From: Clostridiales bacterium
GTDB taxonomy: Bacteria; Bacillota; Clostridia; Christensenellales; JAISNN01
DNA: 11,183 bases
Reading direction: 5' to 3'
NCBI GenBank assembly: GCA_031289865.1
Contig: JAITOQ010000129.1
Coordinates: 1-11,183 of the forward strand
Position 1 is the first letter of the stretch; each line of letters opens with the position of its first letter. A program made the position numbers and the translations under genes. Below are positions 1-6,593 of the stretch, in pieces. Below the pieces are notes generated by a model. That model worked only from the letters and a program-made list of their open reading frames with translations, was not told the DNA's origin and did not search any database.

Positions 1-647
1 ACGGCGCAAACGGACTCACGGGATTTGTTGTCGCAAAGACCGGCGAACCGACAAAAACCTACTACTACAGAAAGAACATACAAGGCGACATCACTCATAT
101 CTATGACGTAAACGGAGTACTAAAAGCAAGGTACACCTACGACGCATGGGGTAACCATATCATAGATATAAATGAGGACGGAGTAGGCGACCTCAATCCG
201 TTTAGATACAGAGGGTATTACTACGATGTAGAGATAGGTTTGTACTACCTCAACAGCAGATATTACGATTCTGAGGTCGGGCGTTTTGTTTCACCTGATA
301 ACATAGAATATCTTGACCTTGCAAAAGATTACTTAAACGGATTAAACCTTTACGCCTATTGTTTTAATAATCCCGTAAATGCGGCAGACGACGGCGGAGA
401 TATGCCAAATTGGCTAAAATGGACGTTAGGGATTGTTATCATTGTTGCGGCGGTAGTATTATCTGTAGCATCAGCTGGGCTTTTAACAGCTCTTTTAGCA
501 CCTATTGGCGTAGCTGTTGGTGGAGGTCTCTTAGGGGCGATTGTTGTTGGAGCAGTTGTAGGGGCAGTCGGCGGAGCAATAGCGGGCTTTGGAATCAGCA
601 TAGATATGCCGCATCTCGTGTTTTCAATCAAAAAAATGTATCCTTGA
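1..647 (+). CDS. C-terminal end of an Rhs/YD-repeat polymorphic toxin protein (5' end outside window)
   Basis: The reading frame is open from the left edge (first full codon at base 3) and encodes the last 214 residues of a larger protein. Residues about 30-130 are the classic end of an Rhs core: YD-type repeats (YTYDAWGN), then NPFRYRGYYYD, GLYYLNSRYYDSEVGRFVSPD and NLYAYCFNNPVN. In the family this core builds a beta-cocoon shell that holds a C-terminal toxin, and the usual junction is a DPSG-like motif; here it reads ADDGGD. After the junction (residue about 134) only some 80 residues remain: a Trp/Lys start, two long hydrophobic Gly/Ala/Val-rich segments, and a 13-residue tail ending MYP. 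Such hydrophobic segments often precede the toxin in Rhs effectors, but no enzymatic toxin domain follows, so the tip looks truncated. Role in contact-dependent antagonism is family knowledge. Rhs identity is very likely; loss of the toxin is inferred. Confidence 0.92.
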   Translation, partial: GANGLTGFVVAKTGEPTKTYYYRKNIQGDITHIYDVNGVLKARYTYDAWGNHIIDINEDGVGDLNPFRYRGYYYDVEIGLYYLNSRYYDSEVGRFVSPDNIEYLDLAKDYLNGLNLYAYCFNNPVNAADDGGDMPNWLKWTLGIVIIVAAVVLSVASAGLLTALLAPIGVAVGGGLLGAIVVGAVVGAVGGAIAGFGISIDMPHLVFSIKKMYP

Positions 648-687
648 AATGCATTAAAGCATATCGTTGTCAAAAACAATGGCATAA

Positions 688-819
688 ACTATAGCAATGG
701 ATTCTGTCACTTTGTTTTATGGATGTTTCATTTCGTCGCTATCGATATATGTCATGTATGAAGAGCCGGCTTTAATTGCATTAGGTATTGAAATTATTAA
801 AAAAATTATAGGAGGCTAA
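688..819 (+). pseudogene. possible frameshifted remnant of the Rhs toxin tip
   Basis: In frame +1, from just after a stop at 685-687 to the TAA at 817-819, the sequence encodes 43 residues ending EIIKKIIGG. They are rich in Ile, Leu and Tyr and look more protein-like than the other two frames. An ATG at 697 has no Shine-Dalgarno sequence before it, so this is unlikely to be an independent gene. The TAA lies one base from the next ATG (821), the tight spacing expected between a toxin tip and its immunity gene. I read it as the original C-terminus of the Rhs protein, now separated from the core by the TGA at 645-647 and a frame change. It could also be chance open sequence. Confidence 0.35.
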
Positions 820-820
820 T

Positions 821-1288
821 ATGGAAAAGATTGAAGGGTTTATATCTGACAAAGAGATTAAAGATGATGGTTATATTGTTTTGAAAATTATTTTGGGCAA
901 ATTAGGATATGCATATTCTGTTTCTTATATGGATGCAGAGCCTAAAATATATCTAAAAAGCATGCCGTCGTTTGAAGATGTGTACAGTTATTTTATGTCT
1001 TGTAGAGCTTGGTTATTAAAGATTAACAAGTTGCAAGATATATGTTTGTCTTTATTGTTTGACCCATATTTTAATGAATTGTATGAGCGGCTGAAAAGCG
1101 ACATAGACAATATCCACCCCAATAGGCTGAGATTTTTAAGAAAGCAGTTATTGGAATACTTAGCTAATCCTATTAATCATAAAAGGCATACATATGGTGA
1201 CGCAGAATACTCTGATACAAAAATTTATCTTGAAAACGATATGTATAATAGAAGCAATGAAGTGTTAAAAATAATTGCCGATAGGTAA
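821..1288 (+). CDS. unrecognised protein, candidate immunity protein of the Rhs toxin
   Basis: This gene encodes 155 residues. I do not recognise the family. The start is well set by AGGAGG at 810-815, five bases before the ATG. The protein is soluble in appearance, with no signal peptide or membrane segment. The C-terminal half is charged and probably helical (roughly residues 75-125, with many Lys, Arg, Leu and Glu), and residues 30-60 are rich in Tyr. Codon use is clearly more AT-rich than in the downstream trkA gene, as is common for horizontally exchanged toxin-immunity modules. Its place directly behind an Rhs C-terminus is the standard place of an immunity gene, which is the only basis for the proposed role: binding and neutralising the cognate toxin in the cytosol. 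A strong terminator follows closely, so it ends its transcription unit. Confidence 0.6.
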   Translation: MEKIEGFISDKEIKDDGYIVLKIILGKLGYAYSVSYMDAEPKIYLKSMPSFEDVYSYFMSCRAWLLKINKLQDICLSLLFDPYFNELYERLKSDIDNIHPNRLRFLRKQLLEYLANPINHKRHTYGDAEYSDTKIYLENDMYNRSNEVLKIIADR

Positions 1289-1302
1289 TAAGGAAATTTT
1301 AG

Positions 1303-1337
1303 CCTCGTTCGGAGAAAATCTGAACGGGGGTTTTTTT
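1303..1337 (+). terminator. intrinsic terminator ending the Rhs/immunity unit
   Basis: CCTCGTTC (1303-1310) pairs with GAACGGGG (1322-1329) over 8 bp with one G-U pair. The loop is 11 nt and seven T follow at 1331-1337. It lies 15 bases after the immunity-gene stop. Confidence 0.85.
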
Positions 1338-1408
1338 GCAAAACGATATTATTATTTATGCAGACTGTTTTCTTTTTTTAGCGGAGCCAACCTACATTTT
1401 AATACGCC

Positions 1409-1436
1409 ATTCTGCATTTTACAGTTTACATTCTGT
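1409..1436. repeat. degenerate copy of an ATTCTGC-type intergenic repeat
   Basis: The gene-free stretch 1289-1573 contains the terminator, this AT-rich segment and the trkA promoter. ATTCTGC at 1409-1415 and ATTCTGT at 1430-1436 match the 7-mer that is tandemly repeated at 10362-10397. This suggests two members of one dispersed intergenic repeat family. The similarity is short. Confidence 0.35.
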
Positions 1437-1504
1437 ATTTTTTTATGTCTAAAAAGCAAACGGACGTTTTTTTGTGTTAAAATGATACGCATCTCATTGA
1501 AATA

Positions 1505-1513
1505 TGGTATAAT
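1505..1513 (+). promoter_or_regulatory. extended -10 promoter for trkA-trkH
   Basis: TGGTATAAT is a perfect extended -10 element (TG at 1505-1506, TATAAT at 1508-1513). No good -35 lies 16-18 bases upstream, which is tolerated at extended -10 promoters. Predicted RNA start is near 1520, giving a leader of about 54 nt. Confidence 0.6.
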
Positions 1514-1573
1514 AAACGGGAAGAAATCCTTTAAAAAATTTATTCAAGGGGCAAAAACAAAAAAAGGTTATTT

Positions 1574-2941
1574 ATGAGGATCATTATAGTAGGGGCGGGA
1601 AAGGTCGGCGCGGCGGTTGCGGAGCTTTTGACAAACATGGATCACGATGTTATCGTGGTGGACAAGGACGGAGAACGGGTTCAATATTGTATCTCAAATT
1701 TTGATACGCGGGGGATCGCGGGGAGCGGCGCAAATTTTAAGGTTTTAAAAGAGGCGGGCGTGTCAAAGGCGCATCTCTTTCTCGCGTTGACGGGGTCGGA
1801 CGAGCTGAATCTCCTTTGCTGTCTTTTGGCAAAAAAGGCGGGCGTAAAGGAGACTATTGCGCGTATCGGAAATCCCGAATATTACGAACAGATACAAGTC
1901 ATGAAAAACGATCTCGGACTCTCGATGACTATCAATCCCGACGATATTGCCGCGGACGAGATAGCGCGTCAATTGAGGCTTCCCTCCGCGGAAAAGGTGG
2001 ACTTTTGCGCGGGCGGGCGGGCGGAGATAGTCGCGGTGAGCGTCTCGGAGGGGTGTCCGCTCATAGGTATGAGCATGAAGGATTTGCGCGGAAAGTTCGG
2101 TGACGTGCTTGTGTGCGGACTGCAGCGAAACGACGAGGTAATCATTCCGTCGGGGCTTACCGTGATCGGCGAGGGCGACGAATTGTTGATAGCCGCGAAA
2201 CACTCCAATATCACAAATTTCTTTAAAAAATTAAAGCTCTATACCACGAAACCGAAGCGCGTGATGCTGATAGGCGGCGGGCGTATCGCGTACTATCTCG
2301 CGGAGGATCTCTCCGATATGGGTATGAAGGTCTGTATCGTCGAGATGAGCCGCGAGCGCGCAAAGGAGTTGAGCCGTGTTCTCCCCGACGCGGACGTAGT
2401 GTTGGGCGACGGCACCGATCAAACCGTCCTTATAGAAGAGGGAATCGAGGGAACGGACGCGGTCGTCGCGCTTACCGATGTGGACGAGGAAAACATTTTG
2501 ATATCTATGTTTGCTAAAAATTGCGGGGTGGACAAGGTGATCACAAAGTTAAACAAGCGTTCTTTCGGAAAAATGCTCCTCGAATCACTAAAGATAGAAA
2601 GTGTTATCGCTCCGCATTGGGTTGCGGCAAACCGTATCGTCGGCTATATCCGCGGAAAGGCGAACACCGCTCAAGACAGTAAAATAGACGCGATATATAA
2701 GCTTGCGGACGACAAAATAGAGGCTCTTGAATTTCGGATTTTAGACGAAAAAGCCGACTATGTAGGCATACCCCTCAAAAAACTCGGATTGAAAGAGAAC
2801 GTCCTCATCAGCGGGATTTTGCGTGAAAGAGAGTTGATTATTCCCCGCGGCGACGACACGATACAAGCCTTTGACACGGTGTTGGTCGTGACGATAGTCA
2901 ATGAGGATTTAATTGAAGATTTTCACGATCTTATGCGGTAG
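1574..2941 (+). CDS. trkA: Trk potassium uptake system peripheral protein TrkA
   Basis: This gene encodes 455 residues, the usual length for a full two-repeat TrkA. The protein is the cytosolic gating ring of the Trk potassium transporter: it binds NAD(H) or ATP and controls the TrkH channel. Two RCK units are visible. The first begins with the Rossmann motif GAGKVG (residues 7-12) and the acidic end of strand 2 (VVDKD, 28-32), followed by an RCK_C segment around 150-215. The second begins with IGGGRI (233-238), with an acidic residue at the end of its second strand (VEMSRER), and ends with an RCK_C segment (about 375-455). The ATG at 1574 follows a modest AAAGG six bases upstream, so translation may be only moderate. 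It sits directly before trkH, six bases from that gene's ATG, forming an operon under the 1505-1513 promoter. All hallmark motifs are intact. Confidence 0.95.
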   Translation: MRIIIVGAGKVGAAVAELLTNMDHDVIVVDKDGERVQYCISNFDTRGIAGSGANFKVLKEAGVSKAHLFLALTGSDELNLLCCLLAKKAGVKETIARIGNPEYYEQIQVMKNDLGLSMTINPDDIAADEIARQLRLPSAEKVDFCAGGRAEIVAVSVSEGCPLIGMSMKDLRGKFGDVLVCGLQRNDEVIIPSGLTVIGEGDELLIAAKHSNITNFFKKLKLYTTKPKRVMLIGGGRIAYYLAEDLSDMGMKVCIVEMSRERAKELSRVLPDADVVLGDGTDQTVLIEEGIEGTDAVVALTDVDEENILISMFAKNCGVDKVITKLNKRSFGKMLLESLKIESVIAPHWVAANRIVGYIRGKANTAQDSKIDAIYKLADDKIEALEFRILDEKADYVGIPLKKLGLKENVLISGILRERELIIPRGDDTIQAFDTVLVVTIVNEDLIEDFHDLMR

Positions 2942-2947
2942 GTGGTT

Positions 2948-4402
2948 ATGAATCTAAAAATGATTTCGTATATGCTCGGACGCGTGATTTTAATCATCGG
3001 TGCGTTTCTCTTGATACCGCTCGTCGTTTCTATCGTAAACGCGGACGGCGCGTTCCTCGGCTTTTTGGTACCCGTTACGCTCATGACGGGCTTGGGGCTT
3101 GCGGGGATATTCCTCAAGCCTAAAAACCTCCGCATGAATATTTCCGCGGGGTTTGTCACGGTTGCTCTCGCGTGGGTTTTACTCTCGTTTTTCGGGAGTC
3201 TGCCGTTTTTTATAAGCGGTGCTATACCGAATTTTCTCGACAGCTTATTTGAATCCGTTTCGGGCTTTACGACGACTGGCGCAAGCGTTATTCCCGACGT
3301 GGAGATTTTGCCCGTGAGCATTCTCCTTTGGCGAAGCTTTACTCATTGGATAGGTGGTTTGGGCGTCCTCGTCTTTGTCCTTGCGGTTTTGCCTAAATCG
3401 GAGAGCGGCGCGGTGCATATTTTCCGTGCGGAAACGACGGGTCCGAAAGCGGGCAAGCTGACCTCAAAGCTAAAGGTCACGGCGCGGATACTCTATCTCA
3501 TGCATATCGCGCTCACCACCGTCGAACTCATTGCGCTCCTCATAGCGGGCATGAGCTTTTTTGACGCGTTGACGACGGCGTTTTCTACCGCGGGGACGGG
3601 TGGTTTTGCTCTCAAAAACGCCTCTATAGGCGCGTACGGGTCACTGCCTATAGAGATCGTCGTCATGGTCTTTATGTTCATTTTTTCCATCAATTACAAC
3701 CTCTTTTTCTTGATCCTCATAGGACGGGCAAAGGAGGTCTTAAAAAGTGAAGAATTTAAAACCTATCTCGTCATTCTCTTCATTTCCGTTGCGGCGATTG
3801 CGGTCAATATTTTGTCGGTGTACGACAACTTTTGGACCGCGCTCCGCTACTCGTCCTTTCAAGTCTTTTCGATTTCCTCGACGACGGGATTTGCGACGGC
3901 GGATTATACTCTTTGGCCCTCTTTCGCGCAAAGCGTTCTCGTGATACTCATGCTCTTAGGGGCGACGGCGGGGAGTACGGGCGGGGGCTTTAAGGTGTCG
4001 AGATTTTTGATTTTGGTGAAATCATTCTTTCGGAATCTCCAAAGGACTATACGTCCGCGCTCGGTCAAGACCCTAAAATTTGACGGCGAACCTATGGAAT
4101 CCTCCGTCGTGGACAGCGTACACAGCTTTTTTATGGCTTATACGCTGCTTTTGGTGGGCGGTTCGCTCTTGATTTCGCTCAACGGTACCTTTTCCGCGGA
4201 CTTTGCGACAAGTATTACGGCGGCAATTTCTTGCTTGAGTAACGTCGGTCCGGGGCTTGCGCGTATAGGACCCGCATTCACGTTCGCGGAATTTTCGGGC
4301 TTTACAAAGGTGGTTATGAGCCTTTTGATGCTCGCGGGGAGATTGGAAATCTTTCCGATACTGTTCCTCTTTTATCCAAAAACGTGGAATAAAACATTTT
4401 AA
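2948..4402 (+). CDS. trkH: Trk-type potassium channel subunit TrkH
   Basis: This is a polytopic membrane protein of 484 residues, the pore-forming subunit that admits K+ with its partner TrkA. It shows the four M1-P-M2 repeats of the superfamily. The filter segments, numbered from this start, are GFTTTGAS (about 106-113), FSTAGTGG (212-219), SSTTGF (310-315) and SNVGPG (431-436). A glycine is kept in each filter, as expected for K+ rather than Na+ preference. The C-terminus LAGRLEIFPILFLFYP is typical of the family. The frame can be extended to a GTG at 2942, but GGTAGG at 2937-2942 is well placed (5 nt) only for the ATG at 2948, so I chose that start. The gene is translationally close to trkA (TAG at 2939-2941). 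Nothing looks damaged. Confidence 0.95.
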   Translation: MNLKMISYMLGRVILIIGAFLLIPLVVSIVNADGAFLGFLVPVTLMTGLGLAGIFLKPKNLRMNISAGFVTVALAWVLLSFFGSLPFFISGAIPNFLDSLFESVSGFTTTGASVIPDVEILPVSILLWRSFTHWIGGLGVLVFVLAVLPKSESGAVHIFRAETTGPKAGKLTSKLKVTARILYLMHIALTTVELIALLIAGMSFFDALTTAFSTAGTGGFALKNASIGAYGSLPIEIVVMVFMFIFSINYNLFFLILIGRAKEVLKSEEFKTYLVILFISVAAIAVNILSVYDNFWTALRYSSFQVFSISSTTGFATADYTLWPSFAQSVLVILMLLGATAGSTGGGFKVSRFLILVKSFFRNLQRTIRPRSVKTLKFDGEPMESSVVDSVHSFFMAYTLLLVGGSLLISLNGTFSADFATSITAAISCLSNVGPGLARIGPAFTFAEFSGFTKVVMSLLMLAGRLEIFPILFLFYPKTWNKTF

Positions 4403-4417
4403 AAGGAGTTTTTAAAT

Positions 4418-4440
4418 GCGCAATTCAAAACGCGCTTTTT
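4418..4440 (+). terminator. weak candidate terminator after trkH
   Basis: GCGC at 4418-4421 pairs with GCGC at 4432-4435 across a 10-nt loop, followed directly by TTTTT. Flanking A and T residues could add three pairs after one mismatch. The stem is short, so read-through into the next gene is possible. Confidence 0.35.
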
Positions 4441-4442
4441 CC

Positions 4443-4471
4443 TTGACTTTTTTTCGCCGATATGGTAGCAT
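4443..4471 (+). promoter_or_regulatory. sigma-A promoter for the Na/Pi cotransporter-family gene
   Basis: TTGACT (4443-4448), a 17-bp spacer and TAGCAT (4466-4471), preceded by an extended TGG. The predicted RNA start is near 4478. The leader contains a small perfect hairpin, TCCGTA/TACGGA at 4497-4502 and 4507-4512 with loop GGGT, placed before the ribosome binding site. Confidence 0.7.
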
Positions 4472-4545
4472 GTTATCGTGGTAATATTTTTGTGTGTCCG
4501 TAGGGTTACGGAAAATTCGGAAAAAAGTTTAGGAGGACAAGGGAA

Positions 4546-6231
4546 GTGGAAATTGTATTGAGCGTTTTTGCGCTCCTCGGCGGGATAGGCGTCTTTATGA
4601 TGGGCATGAAGCTCATGAGCGACGGCTTAGAACACGGGGCGGGCAAAGGGATCGAACGCCTTTTAGGCAAAATCAGCAACAACCGTTTTGCGGGTTTCGG
4701 TATCGGAACGGCAGTTACGGGTATCATTCAAAGCTCGTCGGCGACGACGGTAATGGTCGTGGGTCTTGTCAATGCGGGAATAATGACTCTCTTTCAGGCG
4801 ACCTCGATCATCATGGGAGCCAATGTCGGGACGACGGTTACGGGGCTTTTAGCGGCATTGTCGGCGTTTAAGGTGGATGCGTACTTCGCCGCGCTCGCTT
4901 TCATCGGCGTTTTTATCGAAATGTTTTCAAAAAAAGAAAAGCTCGCCGTTATGGGAAAAATTCTTAGCGGGTTGGGTTTTATCTTTATCGGACTGTCGCT
5001 CATGGGCGCGGCGTTCAAAAATAACGGCGATCTAAACAACGCCGTCAGCTCGCTCTTTTCTACGATAGATTTTCCGCTTTTGCTTGTTTTGTTCGGCATA
5101 ATCTTTACGGGGATTATTCAGAGCAGTTCGGCGTTCGTCAGTATCGTCATTACGCTTGTCGGCGCGGGAGTGCTGCCGCTTGAGGGCGCGTTGTTTGTCA
5201 TCTTAGGGTCAAACATCGGTACTTGCGTGACCGCGCTTTTAGCGTCCGTCGGTACCACCGTAAACGCAAAACGCGCCGCCGCCGTCCATCTGTTGTTCAA
5301 TATCACGGGTACTGTTATATTCGTGATTTTTTTATGGATTTTTAAGAATCCTATAGTTAGGGTTTTAGAAAGTCTGATACCCGTACCGAGATTTCAAGTC
5401 GCGGTATTCCATACGGTATTTAACGTAGGGACGGCTCTGCTCCTCTTGCCGTTTGTCAAACAATTAGTGGCGATTGCCGAACGAATCATTCCCGACAAAC
5501 ATACCAAGGAAGCCGAAAGCGACCTAAAGCTGAAATACATAGACGACCGCTTGCTTTCCACTCCTCCGATTGCGATTGCACAACTCAAAAAAGAGGTCAA
5601 AGCAATGGCGGAGCTTTCTAAGCTCAATTTTACACGCGGCGTAAAATCTATCATAGCGGGCGACCTCTCCGCAAAAAAAGAGATATTTAGGGAAGAAGCC
5701 GAGATTAACTTTGTAAACAAAAAGATCGCCGCGTTTTTGATTAAGCTGTCCTCTGTGTCCTCCACCGCGAGCGAGGAGCAGTTTATCGGTTCGCTCCACC
5801 ACGTTATCAGCGATATCGAACGCATCGGCGACTATGCGCAAAACTTTATAGAAGAAACGGAAAAGATTTTGGAAAAGAAAATCATCTTTACCGATGCGGC
5901 ATTAAAAGAAATCGAGAATATGTACGATAAGATACTCGTAATGTTTGACGTCGCTCTCGATATCCTCATGACCAACGACGTCAAAAAATTCAACGAAGTC
6001 GCGACCCTTGAGGACGAAGTGGACGAGATGAAACGTACTTACGGCGACAACCACATCAAACGCTTAAACGAGGGAAATTGCAGCGTCGATTCCGGCGCGT
6101 ACTTTTACGCGGTCATCTCCGGTCTCGAACGTATAGCCGACCACTTGACAAACATCGCGTTTTCTATCAAGTCCCCGTCGGGCTCTCAAAGAGAAGCAAT
6201 GGAAATGGTGGCGAAAGAGCATAAGGGTTGA
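4546..6231 (+). CDS. Na+/phosphate cotransporter family protein with C-terminal PhoU-like domain
   Basis: This gene encodes 561 residues. The N-terminal about 310 residues form a membrane domain with two inverted Na_Pi_cotrans repeats. The hallmark QSSSA motif appears twice, at residues 62-66 (QSSSATT) and 192-196 (QSSSAFVS), each followed by a Gly/Asn segment (MGANVGTTVTGLL, LGSNIGTCVTALL). The C-terminal about 220 residues are soluble and helical, resembling PhoU (DIERIGDYAQNF and LERIADHLTNIAF are typical PhoU helices). In the family such proteins take up phosphate with Na+, or serve low-affinity export or regulation; direction cannot be told here. The start is GTG at 4546 with AGGAGG at 4531-4536, nine bases upstream. 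No pst or pho genes are nearby; the neighbours are the Trk pair, separated by its own promoter. Naming beyond family level (NptA/YjbB-like) is not justified. Confidence 0.92.
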   Translation: MEIVLSVFALLGGIGVFMMGMKLMSDGLEHGAGKGIERLLGKISNNRFAGFGIGTAVTGIIQSSSATTVMVVGLVNAGIMTLFQATSIIMGANVGTTVTGLLAALSAFKVDAYFAALAFIGVFIEMFSKKEKLAVMGKILSGLGFIFIGLSLMGAAFKNNGDLNNAVSSLFSTIDFPLLLVLFGIIFTGIIQSSSAFVSIVITLVGAGVLPLEGALFVILGSNIGTCVTALLASVGTTVNAKRAAAVHLLFNITGTVIFVIFLWIFKNPIVRVLESLIPVPRFQVAVFHTVFNVGTALLLLPFVKQLVAIAERIIPDKHTKEAESDLKLKYIDDRLLSTPPIAIAQLKKEVKAMAELSKLNFTRGVKSIIAGDLSAKKEIFREEAEINFVNKKIAAFLIKLSSVSSTASEEQFIGSLHHVISDIERIGDYAQNFIEETEKILEKKIIFTDAALKEIENMYDKILVMFDVALDILMTNDVKKFNEVATLEDEVDEMKRTYGDNHIKRLNEGNCSVDSGAYFYAVISGLERIADHLTNIAFSIKSPSGSQREAMEMVAKEHKG

Positions 6232-6275
6232 AAGTTGCGGATTTTTGTTTAAGCGGCGGAAAAAATGAGATGCGC

Positions 6276-6307
6276 AGACGGTTTGTTGTACGGCAAACTG
6301 TCTTTTT
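6276..6307 (+). terminator. first of two tandem terminators after the Na/Pi gene
   Basis: AGACGGTTTG (6276-6285) pairs with CAAACTGTCT (6294-6303) over 10 bp with one G-U pair, loop of 8 nt, and a T run to 6307. It ends the cotransporter gene 45 bases after its stop. Confidence 0.8.
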
Positions 6308-6321
6308 CTCCGGTCTGAAAC

Positions 6322-6343
6322 CGTCACAGTGTGGCGTTTTTTT
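6322..6343 (+). terminator. second tandem terminator
   Basis: CGTCAC (6322-6327 counted on the second C of the pair) folds on GTGGCG (6331-6336) with a 3-nt loop, one G-U pair, and seven T at 6337-6343. It insulates the HD-RyR gene from upstream transcription. Confidence 0.7.
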
Positions 6344-6431
6344 GCTTTGTTTTAACCTTGTTTTGGTTTAAAAAAACTATTCTATTGTGAAAAAAGTTTA
6401 GTGAAGAATAGCGAAAGATACGTTTATTTAA

Positions 6432-6461
6432 TAGACACAACTATTATGATTGTGTTATAAT
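6432..6461 (+). promoter_or_regulatory. promoter of the HD-RyR gene
   Basis: TAGACA (6432-6437), an 18-bp spacer and TATAAT (6456-6461) preceded by TGT, giving an extended -10. The predicted start near 6468 means codons before that point cannot be translated from this promoter, although the frame is open from 6450. Confidence 0.7.
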
Positions 6462-6593
6462 ATTAAAAATCAATATAAAGCCGCTTGTTCTGCCGTGCGA
6501 AAACGGTTTTTGCGTGTATCCGTGATTACGACCCAAACAAGCCGAAAAATCTCGCAAAGAGTGTTACTGTCAAATAGAGAGGTGTGTAAGGCT

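Noticed and set aside
410..694. Alternative frame ORF across the Rhs tip
   Set aside because: Upstream it gives Cys/Ser/Trp-rich nonsense opposite the clear Rhs-like frame. Only its last part (about 600-694) might be relevant to a frameshift, and it has no recognisable motif.
1275..1577. 100-codon plus-strand ORF between the immunity gene and trkA
   Set aside because: It overlaps the immunity gene end and contains a strong terminator and the trkA promoter. The translation is rich in Phe, Cys and Lys from T- and A-runs, as for non-coding DNA.
4416..4484. 22-codon ORF after trkH with a good AAAAGGAG seven bases before its ATG
   Set aside because: Its body contains the weak terminator and the TTGACT/TAGCAT promoter of the next gene, and the peptide resembles nothing I know. 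The Shine-Dalgarno match is the only support.
4497..4512. Leader hairpin before the Na/Pi gene as a riboswitch
   Set aside because: A single 6-bp stem with a 4-nt loop is too simple, and no conserved riboswitch motif is visible.
6450..6593. N-terminal extension of the HD-RyR frame from a TTG at 6450
   Set aside because: The promoter -10 lies inside it and there is no ribosome binding site before 6450, so the extension is unlikely to be translated.
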